This document shows, in pieces, positions 35,442-46,815 of a DNA stretch of 64,000 nucleotides. The stretch's first letter is position 1, and the number at the start of each line of letters is the position of its first letter. Source of the stretch: Sclerotinia nivalis (Eukaryota; Ascomycota; Leotiomycetes; Helotiales; Sclerotiniaceae). The notes under the pieces are model-generated. The model worked only from the letters and a program-made list of their open reading frames with translations, did not search any database and was not told where the DNA came from. The DNA lies in contig JAPEIS010000007.1 of NCBI GenBank assembly GCA_029531795.1, forward strand, positions 1,798,001 through 1,862,000, written 5' to 3'. The position numbers and the translations under genes were made by a program.

Positions 35442-35730
35442 CGTACAATCCCGAGAGATTCGGGCTTCTTGACAATGGGCTGAAAATCGGCCGGACGAAT
35501 AGCAGGCCGACTACTATTCTATTTCCCTCTTCTATTACAATAATATTGAAGCCTTGATTTATAGAATCGATTAATATCATAATAGCATATTTTCTATAAG
35601 GAAGCTATTCATACTTTTGTGATATGGAGTGAAATCTTCTATTGGATCAAAAGCCCTGTAGACGGCCTGAAATTCGTCCGGCCGATTTTCAGCAGAATGC
35701 CAAGAGCCCGAATCTCTCGAGATTATACAG
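35442..35730. mobile_element. Second palindromic MITE (289 bp)
   Basis: Inverted repeats of about 75 bp include CGAGAGATTCGGGC and CTGAAAATCGGCCGGACGAA in both arms. TA flanks both ends (35440-35441, 35731-35732). The loop is A/T-rich and non-coding. The ends differ from those of the pogo element 250 bp away, so this is another family. One arm has a base missing near its tip. Confidence 0.88.
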
Positions 35731-35999
35731 TATATGGTGTACTCAGTGAACTTGTCGCCAAAACAGGTTGGGGTTGAATGTGGCTTATATATCTATGTCA
35801 ATAGTATTAATAACTGGATTATATTCACTTAAAAGGTTCTTCTAAATCGCTTGGGTTTAGGTCGATCGACTGAACAATGCCGCTCTACTCCAACCTTACC
35901 TTATAGAAGTGATAAAGTTGCTTTAGATACCTATCTACATGGACTAGTTATTATCCGAATTGTAACTGTTTGATGAGGATAAAGATGGTGTACGGCATT

Positions 36000-37333
36000 T
36001 CATCTGCTTCGAGACACTCTTCCTATTCTCCTCCAAGAGAATATCCAACGATTTTGAATCTCTTTCAATCGTTTGTCCTTACCCCATTCAATAATATTCA
36101 AAACATGCTTTCGGAACTCGATATAATCGTTGGGATTTTGAAGGAGATAGCTGTCGAGCTTTTGCATGTAATAATCGAGTTCATCTTGTTTCCAGGAAAC
36201 ATAGAGACGAGCTTCAGTTCCGTTCATGGTGATGCTGAAGGCTGTAGTATCGAGCAGTGTGATATTTTCATCTTGGCATTGTCTGAGTTGTTGGTTAAGT
36301 TTTTCGGTGATGTTGATGCATGAAGCAGATGCTCCTAGTTTGTTGCTACCCACAAACCACCAGGTGTCCCAGGACCATCAGCATTAAACTCAATAACAAA
36401 AAAGGGATACAAGAGATCTTGAGAGTTGGCTGCCATCTCAATTCCTAGATTACGAAGTTGTACTTGTTGTTGCTGGGAGAATGCTGGAGTTCGTCTATAA
36501 CCGTAAAGCATATCAGGGCATGGGTTGCTAATTTTGTATATCGAAGAGGAAATAGGGGTAGCATGCTTAGACATTGGAGTTCTGTCAATATGCATTAAGT
36601 TATCCAATACTTTAGGACGAGGGAAAATATTGTTCTTGAAATAATCTTCGACAGCTGGTTTGTCCGTTCCCATATCAAATTGTTGCAACTCCTCATCTTC
36701 CTCGATCTGTTGAGGTGTTGGACCAGGGAAATCACGATCTCTGTGTATATGGTCGACTAAACTGTTGACATGTTCTGGAAATTGCTTAGGGTATTTGTTT
36801 TGCAAAAATATATGATTGCAGGCCAAATTCTGGACTCGGTATAAAGGATCCTCGACCAAGGATCCGGGACTTAATGCTGGTGTTGATAATGATACAAAAC
36901 TTCTAGCAGCAGGCGGGTTCGAAACAGAGTATAAAGTCGGTGCTGGTGGAAGGATAAATCCGTCATTGTCTCGTTTTGGCACATAGCTACCCATATGCCT
37001 TTCATCCTCTTGTGTATATGGCATATTCGATGTCGATTTAGTGAGCCGTCTCGGTATATAGTCGATGTTTGGGAAATTGAGAAAGCTGTCTGAGTGACAG
37101 TGTAGTCGCCGGTGTGATGCTGATGCGGCGTCCGAAGTAGACTCAAGCCAATGTGTAACAAAATTATCGACAGATTCAGAACAATATCGGTGTCTCTTCG
37201 AAGGAGGAATGAAAGGGGGTTCTGCGACAATGCTTTCGAGAAATGAAGCGTGCGAGCGCTTGAGATTAAGAGGCTTTGGCTGCTGTTGTATCGTTATCAT
37301 GATCATCTCCACTAGCTGCGGAAATTCTAGCAT
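36000..37333 (-). pseudogene. DUF7924 family protein, frameshifted near the C-terminal third
   Basis: From ATG at 37333 a single frame runs 332 residues to a stop at 36335, ending PFFVIEFNADGPGTPGGLWV then ATN. The next frame continues the same domain without a gap in sense (LGASASCINITEKLNQQLRQ...) to 36000. This joins as the fungal DUF7924 domain, whose conserved LWVA-N...GSASCVNI segment spans the break. No intron fits, since the candidate GT...AG is only 15 nt. Net change is one base lost or two gained. DUF7924 has no established function. The copy could be a recent pseudogene or a sequencing error. The N-terminal 180 residues are Ser/Pro-rich and probably disordered. Confidence 0.8.
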
Positions 37334-39042
37334 GCTTTCGTCTCCGGCTCTACTTTAAAGGCTGGGGATCGCAGTTTCTGGTTCGAGACGTCCGCGACAT
37401 TCGCCAGCGTTTCTTCTGATGAGGAAAGTGGAGGCACTTCGAATATGGGATATATTAATGAGCTATGAAAAAGTTAAGTTAAAATGGTCAAGATATATCC
37501 GTTAATATCTACCTAGTGCCTACTCACTGCCTCATTCTATCGACGAGTTAGTTGTACAACATACCTACAGAGTATTAGGTAGGTCCAATGGAGGTATATG
37601 ATATAAAAGTTGTGATACACCCATCTTTGTTCTGCCACCAACCAAATCATTTCGCCCATACAAACTAAACCTTGCGAGCGAAGGCGGTATAACATAGTAG
37701 TACTCGTACACGCAAGCTTTGACCCTAGCCCCTCGGTGTCGGAAAAATAATTCACCTCGATACGACTCCTCGAATCATTTTCCTAACCTTGAGATTTACA
37801 TTGCATTGCATCTCATCCTGTTGGAAGCTTATTATGTCATTGAATGAATTGAGTCTCTTTGAATATTTTTGTTTTTACATTTCATTTCATCGATTGTTAT
37901 CAGAAGTGTATGAATTAAAGAAGATTCATGTATGAAATTTTAATTTAAAAAAAGAAAAGAGTTCTCTGTGAGATATCTAGGTTTTAAGGTGTTTTTGGGG
38001 AAAACCATTTGAGGAAACATCAATAAAGTTAAGTAGTTTTTCCGGCACTGAGGCTGGAATCTGGATTCAAGAGCTCGTTTTCCCGTCACAAAGACAAAAC
38101 TCAAAACTTGGAAACATTTGAAAAGTCATCATGATCACGCTTTCAAATGATGTCAAGCGCCACAGTGGCTGAAGAGGGACCATGGGACAAATATGAATAT
38201 GCGGGGGCAATTATAACTTGGAAAAGACTGCAGGCACCGTCAGGGTTAAACAGATCATTTGCGGGTCCCTGCCAACTTTATCTTCCTTTTCCCACTTCTC
38301 GTTGATTCGATTTGGATATCTGGGTGATATTTATGCGAGTCCACCACAAGAAGTGGGCTTAATGATTTGCTGGAAAAGCCGATGAACCGGTAGATCTTAT
38401 TCACCGTTTCATCATCCATCACGAGAAGAGAAGAGGATCGAATTCAAGGTAAATTGTCATGTTGGAGGTGATAGTTGGAACTAGTGCATCGAAATGCACG
38501 AATACATCAATGCATGGCAGATAACTTCGGGAAGAGGGCTAATGTGGAGAGCTTCTTTGAGACAAGACCTTGATACAAACTACGCTTGAACTCCACCACA
38601 GTTGGTGGTCTATGGCGCCATAATTCCGGTACTATTCCACTTTACATCATTCAATTTCTTTGTTATCCAATGACTAGCCTTTCAGCTCGTGATCTCCATG
38701 CAGAATTGACACAATTAGACCAAACTGACGGGATGTTTTTTAACCTCATTCGTGTTTGGTAAGTTGCGGAGGCTGACGACATCGTTCATGTCAAAAATGT
38801 ACCCCTCAATTACCTTGATTTGACTTGTCAAAATACTTGTCAAAGCTGCACAAAGACGCGTCGTGGACCAAGGACAATCATACAAATACTTCAGTCTTGC
38901 CATGATACTTTTGGATTTTATTTCCATATACCATTTACTACTTGCTTAAGATACCCCTTAGTTTACAAACTTAATCATCACACTTTTACATTCATCAACC
39001 ACCAACTACATACTTTAGATTACAAACTCCAAATTCGCAATC
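37334..39042. other. Divergent intergenic region
   Basis: No gene is seen. It separates the DUF7924 copy (minus) from the repeat-rich gene (plus). Close to the plus-strand gene there are two CCCCT motifs (near 38804 and 38949) that match the fungal stress response element core, and a CA-rich leader before the ATG at 39043. Such motifs are short and may be chance. Confidence 0.5.
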
Positions 39043-42000
39043 ATGGATAAGATCAAGGCAATCCTGTAGGTTACCCAGCTCTACTTTTCTCAACATGGCG
39101 GGTATGCTAACCTTCACATAGTCACGGCACTACACCACAACATGAGAAGGAGGTAAAAGAAGAGAAGAAAGCCGAAAAGGCCGAGGCAAAGCAAGAGAAG
39201 AAGGTGGAAAAGATTGAGGAGAAAGAGGAGAAGAAAGCTGAAAAGCATGGTTCACTGTCACACGCCGGCGAAGGAAGTCATCCCGGAACAACTCACCCAA
39301 CCACTGATACCACACACACATCCAATACCTCTCACATGAATCCTACACCAGCTGGTGTAAGTCATACATCAGGAGGACTTGACCAAAACAGCGTTGGAAG
39401 TCATGGCAATTCTCACCTTGGCAGAGATGCAGCTCTCGGAAGTGGAGCAGTAGGTGCTGCTGGTTTGGCGGAACATGAACACCGAAAGCATGAAAATACA
39501 GGTCTTGGTTCAAATCAAACCCATGGACATAGTGAGGGTTCCCATGGGCCTCATAACTCCGCTGCATTAAATGCTGCCGACCCAAGAGTCGATTCCGACT
39601 TGGATGGAAACCGCCTCCCTAATAAGACTTCTTCGGGGTATGGTACTAGGGACGCTTACGGCACAACTGAGACCGGCTCTTCGGGACATCATTTGGGTCG
39701 TGATGCTGCCGCACTTGGTGCAGCAGGAGCTGTCGGGGAGGGTATCCATCACCACAACAACCAACACGCTCAAAGTGGCCTTGGGGGAACTCAAGGACCT
39801 CACAGCACGGCGACCGCGAATCGTTTGGATCCTAATTTGAGTAGTTCCGGAGTCCCCACTGAAGATGCTCACACCCATCACGGCCATGGAGCTCATTCTC
39901 AACGCCGAGTTGAGGGCGGTGGAGCTGAAGAGGCTGATGGTGTTCATGGTGCCACAGGTACTTCAGCTGGTGCTGGTGTAGTTCCTGTTGGAGCTTACGA
40001 ATCTGGCTATGGACACAATACCACTGCTGGACCACACTCGTCTAACTTGGCAAACAAGGCAGATCCAAGAGTGGATAGCGATCTTTCCAAGCAACAAAAT
40101 CATCATTATGGACGCGATGCCACCCTTGCTGCGGGTGTTGGTGGAGCTGCATATGAAGCCAACAAACATCACCACAACAGTGCAAACACTACTACTGGTC
40201 CTCACTCTTCAAACCTCGAAAACAAGGTGGATCCAAGAGTGGATAGCGATCTTTCAAAGCAACAAAGTCATCATTATGGACGCGACGCTACCGTTGCTGG
40301 AGGTCTTGGTGGAGCTGCATATGAAGCCAACAAACATCACCACAACAGCGCAAACACTACTACCAGCACCGGCCCTCACTCTTCAAACCTGGAGAACAAG
40401 GTAGATCCAAGGGTTGACAGTGACCACTCCAAGGAAGGACATCACTATGGACGCGATGCAGCCGTCGCTGGAGGTCTTGGTGGAGCTGCGTATGAGGTCA
40501 ACAAACATCATCATCACAACAACAACAACGCAAACACTACTACCGCAAACACTACTACCGGTCCTCACTCTTCAAACCTGGAAAACAAGGTAGATCCACG
40601 AGTTAACAGTGACAGCTCCAGGGAGGGACATCACTATGGAAGAGACACCGCCCTTGCAGGTGGTGCTGCAGCGGCGGCTTACGAAGCCAATAAGCATCAT
40701 CACAACAGCGCAAACACTACTACCGGACCTCATTCTTCAAACCTCGAAAACAAGGTAGATCCAAGAGTTGACAGTGATCGCTCCAAGGAAGGGCATCACT
40801 ATGGAAGAGATACCACCCTCGCAGGCGGTGCTGCTGGAACAGCTTACGAAGTTAACAAGCATCATAATGCTCACGGTGCCGAACACAAGCCTGTTGGTAA
40901 AGACATTGGAGATAAACTTCATGGCGTCGAGAGAAACCGTGGTGTCAATGGACCCACCGGATTTCCCCATGAAAGCGGTCACACAATTACGCCTGGTGCA
41001 GTAGGAACTGGTGTTCCAGGAGCTCCGCGCGGAAATGTCCAAGATACCCACAACACTCACGGCCATCACAACTCGAGCAACCTTGAACTCCCAGTTCATA
41101 ATTCCACAGGACCTGACCATATCTTCACTGCCCCTGTCATGGATGATCCTGCGGAGAACTTAGCCCTTCGAGAAGGAAAGATTGATCAGCATGAACACCG
41201 CCGTCGAGACTCCGCAAATGGGCGTCCTCATCCTGATGATAACACCTACACTACAGGTGCCGGGTATGAGCACGGCAAGGACAGAAAATTAGAGCATGAG
41301 ATCAACTCTGCTCCCTTGGGTAACACTGCCACTACACCTGGCTCTGGCTTGGGAGAGAACACCTATAACACCTCTTCAGGTTCTGGTTTGAACCATAACA
41401 ACTTAACTGGTCACAACACTACATCCACCGGCCTCAACCACGGTTCTGGTTTGACTGGCCACAACACCACCGGTCTTAACCAAGGTTCATCCACCGGTAC
41501 TACTGGTTTGAGCCATGGTTCCGGCCTTACCGGTCACAACATTACTGGTCTTAACCAAGGTTCCGATTCGACTGGATATGACACTGCATCCACCGGTACT
41601 ACTGGTTTGAGCCATGGCTCTGGCCTTACCGGACACAACACCACTGGTTTTAATCAAGGTTCTGGTTTGACTGGACACAACACCACTGGTCTTAATCAAG
41701 GTTCTGGTTTGACTGGACACAACACCACTGGCCTTAATCAAGGTTCTGGTTTGACTGGACACAACACCACTGGCCTCAACCACGGTTCTGGATTGACTGG
41801 GCACAACACAAAATCTGCCGGTAATACGGGTTTGGGCTATGACTCTGGTTTTACTGGAAACAACACTACATCCACCGGTACTTCGGGTTTGGGCTATGAC
41901 TCTGGTCTTACTGGGCACAACACAACAACCGGCCTCAACCATGGCTCTGGCTTGACCGGATCAACCGGTACCCATGGCGTTTATGGCGAGAACAGATTGG

Positions 42001-42050
42001 GAGAGACTTCTGAATTCGGAAACACCAATACCAACAGTCGAGTTTTGTAG
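39043..42050 (+). CDS. Repeat-rich hydrophilic protein, LEA-like, unknown function
   Basis: Exon 1 is 39043-39065 (MDKIKAI plus two bases). After a 56-nt intron exon 2 runs 39122-42050, giving 983 residues. The N-terminus is a Lys/Glu block (KEEKKAEKAEAKQEKK) resembling a charged helix. The rest is Gly/His/Asn/Thr-rich with no predicted fold. Five nearly identical repeats of about 55 residues (core GPHSSNLENKVDPRVDSD, then HHYGRDA and AYEANKHHH) occupy about residues 322-600, preceded by two diverged ones. A second array of about 14-residue repeats (core GSGLTGHNTTGLNQ) fills the C-terminal fifth. Similar fungal proteins are sometimes misnamed period circadian protein. Composition suggests a stress-related disordered protein, which is inference. 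Confidence 0.88.
40029..40870 (+). repeat. Five in-frame repeats of about 165-190 bp
   Basis: Each begins GGNCCNCAYTC and encodes GPHSSNL...DPRV-SD...HYGRD...AYE-NKH. Copies begin near 40029, 40198, 40372, 40561 and 40726. Lengths vary through Asn/Thr and His runs between copies. Confidence 0.9.
41385..41960 (+). repeat. In-frame minisatellite encoding GSGLTGHNTTGLNQ-type units
   Basis: About a dozen units of 42 bp or close relatives. Some neighbouring units (41650-41770) are almost identical at the DNA level, indicating recent expansion. Confidence 0.9.
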
Positions 42051-42701
42051 AGCAAGCGAGTAAGGGAGAAAGCAAAAAGCGAGAAAGCGGAAAGGATGAT
42101 ATTTTCCATGCGACTAATGATTTATTATTATGATTAATGGTTTTTTACATTGTATTATTGCAGGCTTAAGGTTTTTATGTATATTTAGTTGGTTTTATTT
42201 ATGATTGGGATGGAATGAATATGAAGTACGATACCTACATGAAAGCATTTTTTAAAGTATGAAGTGTAATGAGAGAAGTGATATGCTCATTGGTATTAAC
42301 GGGGTAACTTATCGTCTCAAAAAAATGTTACTAAACTTACCATAGCAAACAAATTTCAGTCTAGTAGAACCTTGAAAGAAAATCAAGCAGAGATCTATTC
42401 TCGGTGGCTTGGGCTTGAGAATGAGACCATCCATTAGTGCTCTTTGTGAAGGAACCTAAGTTTTACCTTACTAGTCAATGAATAACTTAATCATGACGTC
42501 GTTTCAGTATAAAGCTTTCATTTTGCCCCTCTATTCACATTTCTAAGGATCTGAAAACTTTCATGCATGTGTGGATATCATTTGTACCTGCGGATCATTT
42601 CTAATGGTATGAAATTATTCGATTTTCTTTGCATATTACATGTTAATCCATCTAACTTCAATTCAATATCAGCCACGCGGTAATCAAAAGTTTGATTGAT
42701 C
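42051..42701. other. Intergenic DNA between tandem genes
   Basis: No gene is seen. It carries the 3' end of the repeat-rich gene and the promoter of the next. Confidence 0.6.
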
Positions 42702-45405
42702 ATGGAATCAAGAATGGATAGCAGATCATTGAATGCGAGGAACGATAGTCTTTATCATAATTCGGTTTATTTGATTTCTTCTCCGTATCTGTATTTACTG
42801 TTGATATTGGGATTGTGTATTCCATGTCGATGGCCGGTTTATTGGTTGATGTCTGGGGCGCCGGTTTTGGAGGCCGTGTTGCTAGCTGGGGCCGCAGGAG
42901 GGAGATCTGGAGAATGGGAGAAGAAAGGAAAGGGAAGTGAGGGATTGGATAATTCGAGTGCTGAATCTAATGCTTGTACTCGTATCCTACCCGGTTTTCC
43001 CCTCTGGCCACTGACTACTACGCTCGATTTAACTTACTGCATCTGTAGCACTAGTTGGCTTCTCTACTATCTATTCACAGTCACCTGTTGGGGCTCTATA
43101 CCTATTATATGTCTTTTTCAATTTCCTCTTGCGGGGCGGCTGTTGAGGAAACAGCTGAGGAAGATCTTGTTATCGAAGACTTTTGGGTTACAGTTTATTG
43201 ATGATCGGATTGGGATTTTCGATATACCTGGATTGGAAATTGATACGGAAGTTGATGGACTTGTGGTGGTTAGAGGGGTAACGGTTACATTGAGTGAGAT
43301 GAGTTTGACTGTTCATGGGGTGGAAGTTGGGTTGAAACTGGTGGTGGGAGAGGGAAAGGATGAGGAAAATATTGAAGTGGGTATTGCGTGTGAGGAGGTG
43401 GTGATTAGATTGGGGAGGGGGATTGAGGTGGGGGATTGAGGTGGGGGATTGTTTTGCAAGTATGAAGCGTGGGGAAGGGGGAATGAGTTTTAAAGATGCG
43501 CAAGAGAGGATTGGTGGTGAGAGGTGGACAGGTGATCAGGTATTGGAGGTCGATTCGAAGATGTTGAGGGCCGTTAAGGGAAATGGGAACGGGAATAGGA
43601 ATGCCCAAAATGGACAGCAAAACTTGGAGGCCGATAGAAAAGGGAACACAACTGTAAAGGATGAGATAACAGACGATCATGCACCAAAAGATACAAATAT
43701 AAAAGAAAGCATCGAAACCATCACAACCATCGCTCTAGACGACACCAAAGCAGCCAACGATCAATACCACAAAACCATCCATGCGATCCGTTCCACAAAC
43801 AGTATCCAAATCTGCCGTCAAGAGGTCCAACATCTCGTCAATTCCGGTGCAGGAACAAAGACATACGGCACCGACGCGCTGGCATCGGTGAACGAAGATA
43901 CCAATAACGACATCCGTGCAGCAATTTGCTCACAACTCCACCGTCAACCTTCAATCACACACCCTCCATCTCGATCCATCAAAGTCACAACACTGCAAAC
44001 AATAATTCCACCGCATATCCGGACATTTCTTCATCGTCTCCCTATGCTCATTCGTCTTCTACCTAGCCCAATCGCTCATTTCCATCCTGTGAAAATATCA
44101 TCTGTGACGGCCACCGGCTCCGGAAAATGGATCCAAGAAATCCTCTCGGAGAAACTCTTCAAAAATGATTTATATACGCCACCCTCCTCTCCTACAGCTT
44201 CTACATTTCCATCCTTCACATCCAAATTATCCGATCCATCCCCTTCATTTTCATCCCTCACCTCCAAACTAACCAACCCATCTTCAACATTTTCCTCCTT
44301 CACATCCAAACTAAACAATCCACCCCCAGCCTTCTCATCCCCCACAACCAATCCGTCCAACCCCAGTCCGGAAGACGAAACCACCATTCCCCAAATCCAA
44401 CAACGCATCAACACCTGGCTCATCCCCGCCAATTTCGTCCTCGAACTCGGCCCCATCACCGGCATTGCCCAAATTCCCCTTCTGCCTACATACGATATCC
44501 ACTGTTCGCTTTGCAGCAGCAACATAATAGCCTATCGAGCGCTCCCCTCCGCCGCAACACTCAAACAAGTACTACGACTCGGAGGCGCAGATGCCACATT
44601 CCAGCTTCCCAGTTTTCTACTCCCGCATCATGAACATCTCCTACCTGCACAAGCCACCCACGAACGAAATATTTGTGGAGGAAATGCTTTCCGAAAATTA
44701 GATACACAATTCGAAGGACTCGTTAAGACGAGAGAAAAAGATGTTGGGAAGGATGAGGATGATGAATGTATAGTGAGGATAGGAGCACATGTGAGGTTAC
44801 CGGTGGTGATGGATCAGGAGTTATTAGATTGGATTGCGAGCGTAATGAAGGCGAATAAGGTTATGGAGATGGAGATGGAGGGTTGGTGGATGGATGAGGA
44901 GATTCGTGGGTTTAGGGATTTGGTGGGGGGTTTTAAGGGGGGTGTGAGGGATGTATGTATTATGGCGCCTTTCTTTTTTCTTTCTTTTCTTTTCTTTTCT
45001 TTTATTCCCTGTTTCTTTTTATTCGTTCCTATTCTCTTCTATACAACCTCTTCTCGTATATCTCTCCCATCTCTCCCTTCTTCCCCTTTCTTCCCCTTCC
45101 CTTCCCCTCCCCTTCCCTTCCCTCTTTCCCCCCGACCCAACCAATTCACCAATTCACCAATTCCCCAACCAACCAACCAACTAACAACCCCCCCTCCCCA
45201 GGCCCAAAAAGGAATGAAAAAATCCCTCCTCACCACCGCCATAAACGACCGCTGGATCGCCAAAATGGTCGGAAAAATCACCACGAAATTAGAGGAAGCG
45301 AGAGGGGATGTGGGGTATGCGGGTGAGATCAAGGTGCCGCTTGGTTCTTTTAGGTTGAGCGAGGAGGCGAGGGGAAGGAAGGAGGGGGTTAAGATATTGC
45401 CGTGA
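42702..45405 (+). pseudogene. Conserved fungal membrane-anchored protein, broken by a 13-bp duplication
   Basis: The frame from ATG 42702 encodes two hydrophobic segments (around residues 20-45 and 110-145) then FGLQFIDDRIGIFDIPGLEI and a beta-rich domain ending RGIEVGD at a stop (43437). The next frame resumes with GIEVGDCFASMKRGEGG. The unit ATTGAGGTGGGGG stands twice in tandem at 43422-43447; removing one copy restores a single frame of about 813 residues. A 249-nt intron, 44953-45201 (GTATGT...CAG, branch CTAAC at 45181), precedes the last exon, which includes AINDRWIAKMVGKITTKLEE. I know this as an uncharacterised ascomycete family. It may be truly broken here or reflect an assembly error. 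Confidence 0.75.
43422..43447 (+). repeat. 13-bp tandem duplication causing the frameshift
   Basis: Two exact copies of ATTGAGGTGGGGG lie back to back within coding sequence, followed by a partial third (ATTG). Thirteen bases shift the frame by one. Confidence 0.9.
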
Positions 45406-45479
45406 GGAGAGGGGGGAGGAGAGGAGGAAAGGGATGATTGTTTTTTGTGAATGGTTTAGTGTAAATGTGTAGATTGCCC

Positions 45480-45720
45480 TCGTTCTGGCTTAATGATTAT
45501 TGCGAGGATATATTCAAACAAGTTATAGATTTAATACTTCGTAAAGAGCATTTAACTAATAAAGGTCTTTTAGATGTTGTTAGTTTAAAAGCTTCTCTAA
45601 ATTTAGGATTACCTGAGGATTTGAACAAAGCTTTTCCTAATGTTGTAGCAAAAGACAGACCAGAGGTTGAATTAAAAGCTATTCAAGACCCTCGTGATGG
45701 CTAGGTATGGATGTTATTCT
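45480..45720 (+). pseudogene. Mitochondrial-derived fragment (NUMT): LAGLIDADG endonuclease piece
   Basis: The frame 45465-45704 contains LRKEHLTNKGLLDVVSLKAS followed by LNLGLPEDLNKAFPNVVAKD, the conserved segment between the two LAGLIDADG repeats of intron-encoded mitochondrial homing endonucleases. It is preceded by IFKQVIDLI as in those proteins. A/T-rich codon use (TTA, AAA, GTT) differs from neighbouring nuclear genes and resembles fungal mtDNA. The frame breaks at DPRDG, just where DP-WLAGF...GEG would follow; the next bases in another frame read WLG. No start or domain ends are present, so this is a fragment. It lies 60-75 bp after the stop of the preceding gene. Confidence 0.75.
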
Positions 45721-45925
45721 TTTAAGTTTTGAGACTGGAAGTAGACGCAAAGTGAACGATCATACACAGAATATGAAGTAATTAGCTTGAGGAGGTTATC
45801 AAAGGCATTGTCCAGATCGTCTAGATCTTCTTTATTAACTATTTTCCCAGAACCATAAATGAACTCTAATCATATCACTATAACTTTATAGAACCATGAT
45901 CTTACAAATAACATCTCCCTTCACA

Positions 45926-46815
45926 TCATAACCCTTTTGCCTCCCTCTCCTCCCCCACAGCCTTCGCACACCACTTCACCAACCCCGCAATCTCCTTCGA
46001 CACCGGCGACAACCTAGGAATATCATGACCACCCCCATGATCCCAAACCCTCTTCTGTCCCGCACAAAAGCTCGCCAAATTCAAGCCCGCCAAGCGTCTC
46101 GGATCTTTCTTCCCATAAATATGCACGGTTGGAATCTGTATTTTCCAACCCTCCGGAACCTGTAATCCATATGGATTTTCCAAGTTGATATTTTCCGCAT
46201 TTAATATCGATGTCTTTTCCTCCTTGGTATTCCAGTAATCATCTCCCGGTTTGGCGGTTTCGACTGCGGCGGCCGTGGCGAATAGTTCTTTCACGGATTG
46301 GTTTTCTAATTCTCGCGCAAAGGTGGGAATTTCAATGCCTAGATCTTCGATGATGGGTAATGGCATTCCTCCACATATAAACACGGCGCAACTAAATGGT
46401 AGAGGGATATGTGGACGTGTAACCTGATGATCTAGCAAGAATCCGGCGATAAGTGCACATCCTTGTGAAAAACACATGACGCCATCATAAGGACCATTTT
46501 TATCAATGTGTTCTTGGAGAAAAGAGTAGGATTCGCGGATGGCGGAGGGATCTGAGGAGTGGTAGTAGGCGTAATATGGGGGGTTGAAGAAGAGGGATAC
46601 TCCGGCTGCAGGTGGGGATGTGTAGGGACCATCGAGGAAATCAAAGGTGTAAGAAGGGGGAAGGAGACGGCGAAAGGTTGCTGGAAGGTATGTGTTAGTA
46701 CATCTGTGTGTTTATGGTGGGAGTATTGTAAGTTGGCTCGAGATGATAGCATACCCGATTGAATAGAAAAGATCTCAGCACTGGTGCCTTTTCCATGTAA
46801 ACATAAAAACCTCAT
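45926..46815 (-). CDS. FSH-family serine hydrolase (alpha/beta hydrolase)
   Basis: Exon 1 46755-46815 and exon 2 45926-46680 flank a 74-nt intron, giving 271 residues. The start is MRFLCLHGKGTSAEIFSIQS, the family's characteristic LCLHG-G N-terminus. TFDFLDGPY follows across the splice. The nucleophile is Ser in DGVMCFSQGCALIAGF (GFSQG-like, here C-F-S-Q-G). The acid is Asp in HIYGKKDPRR and the catalytic His is in HGGGHDIPR. All three are present, so the enzyme should be active. FSH proteins (PF03959) are cytosolic esterases or thioesterases; related ones occur in polyketide clusters, but no polyketide synthase is nearby. The start is ATG 46815; an in-frame TTG lies just upstream. Confidence 0.93.

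Noticed and set aside
36336..36350. Possible intron explaining the DUF7924 frame change
   Set aside because: The GT...AG candidate is 15 nt, too short for spliceosomal splicing.
39343..41942. Several minus-strand frames opposite the repeat-rich gene
   Set aside because: They are shadows of the repeats on the plus strand. The plus frame has an ATG, an intron and one continuous 983-codon reading.
45926..46815. FSH hydrolase as part of a polyketide cluster
   Set aside because: No polyketide synthase, peptide synthetase or tailoring set surrounds it; the only P450 is a remnant about 12 kb away.
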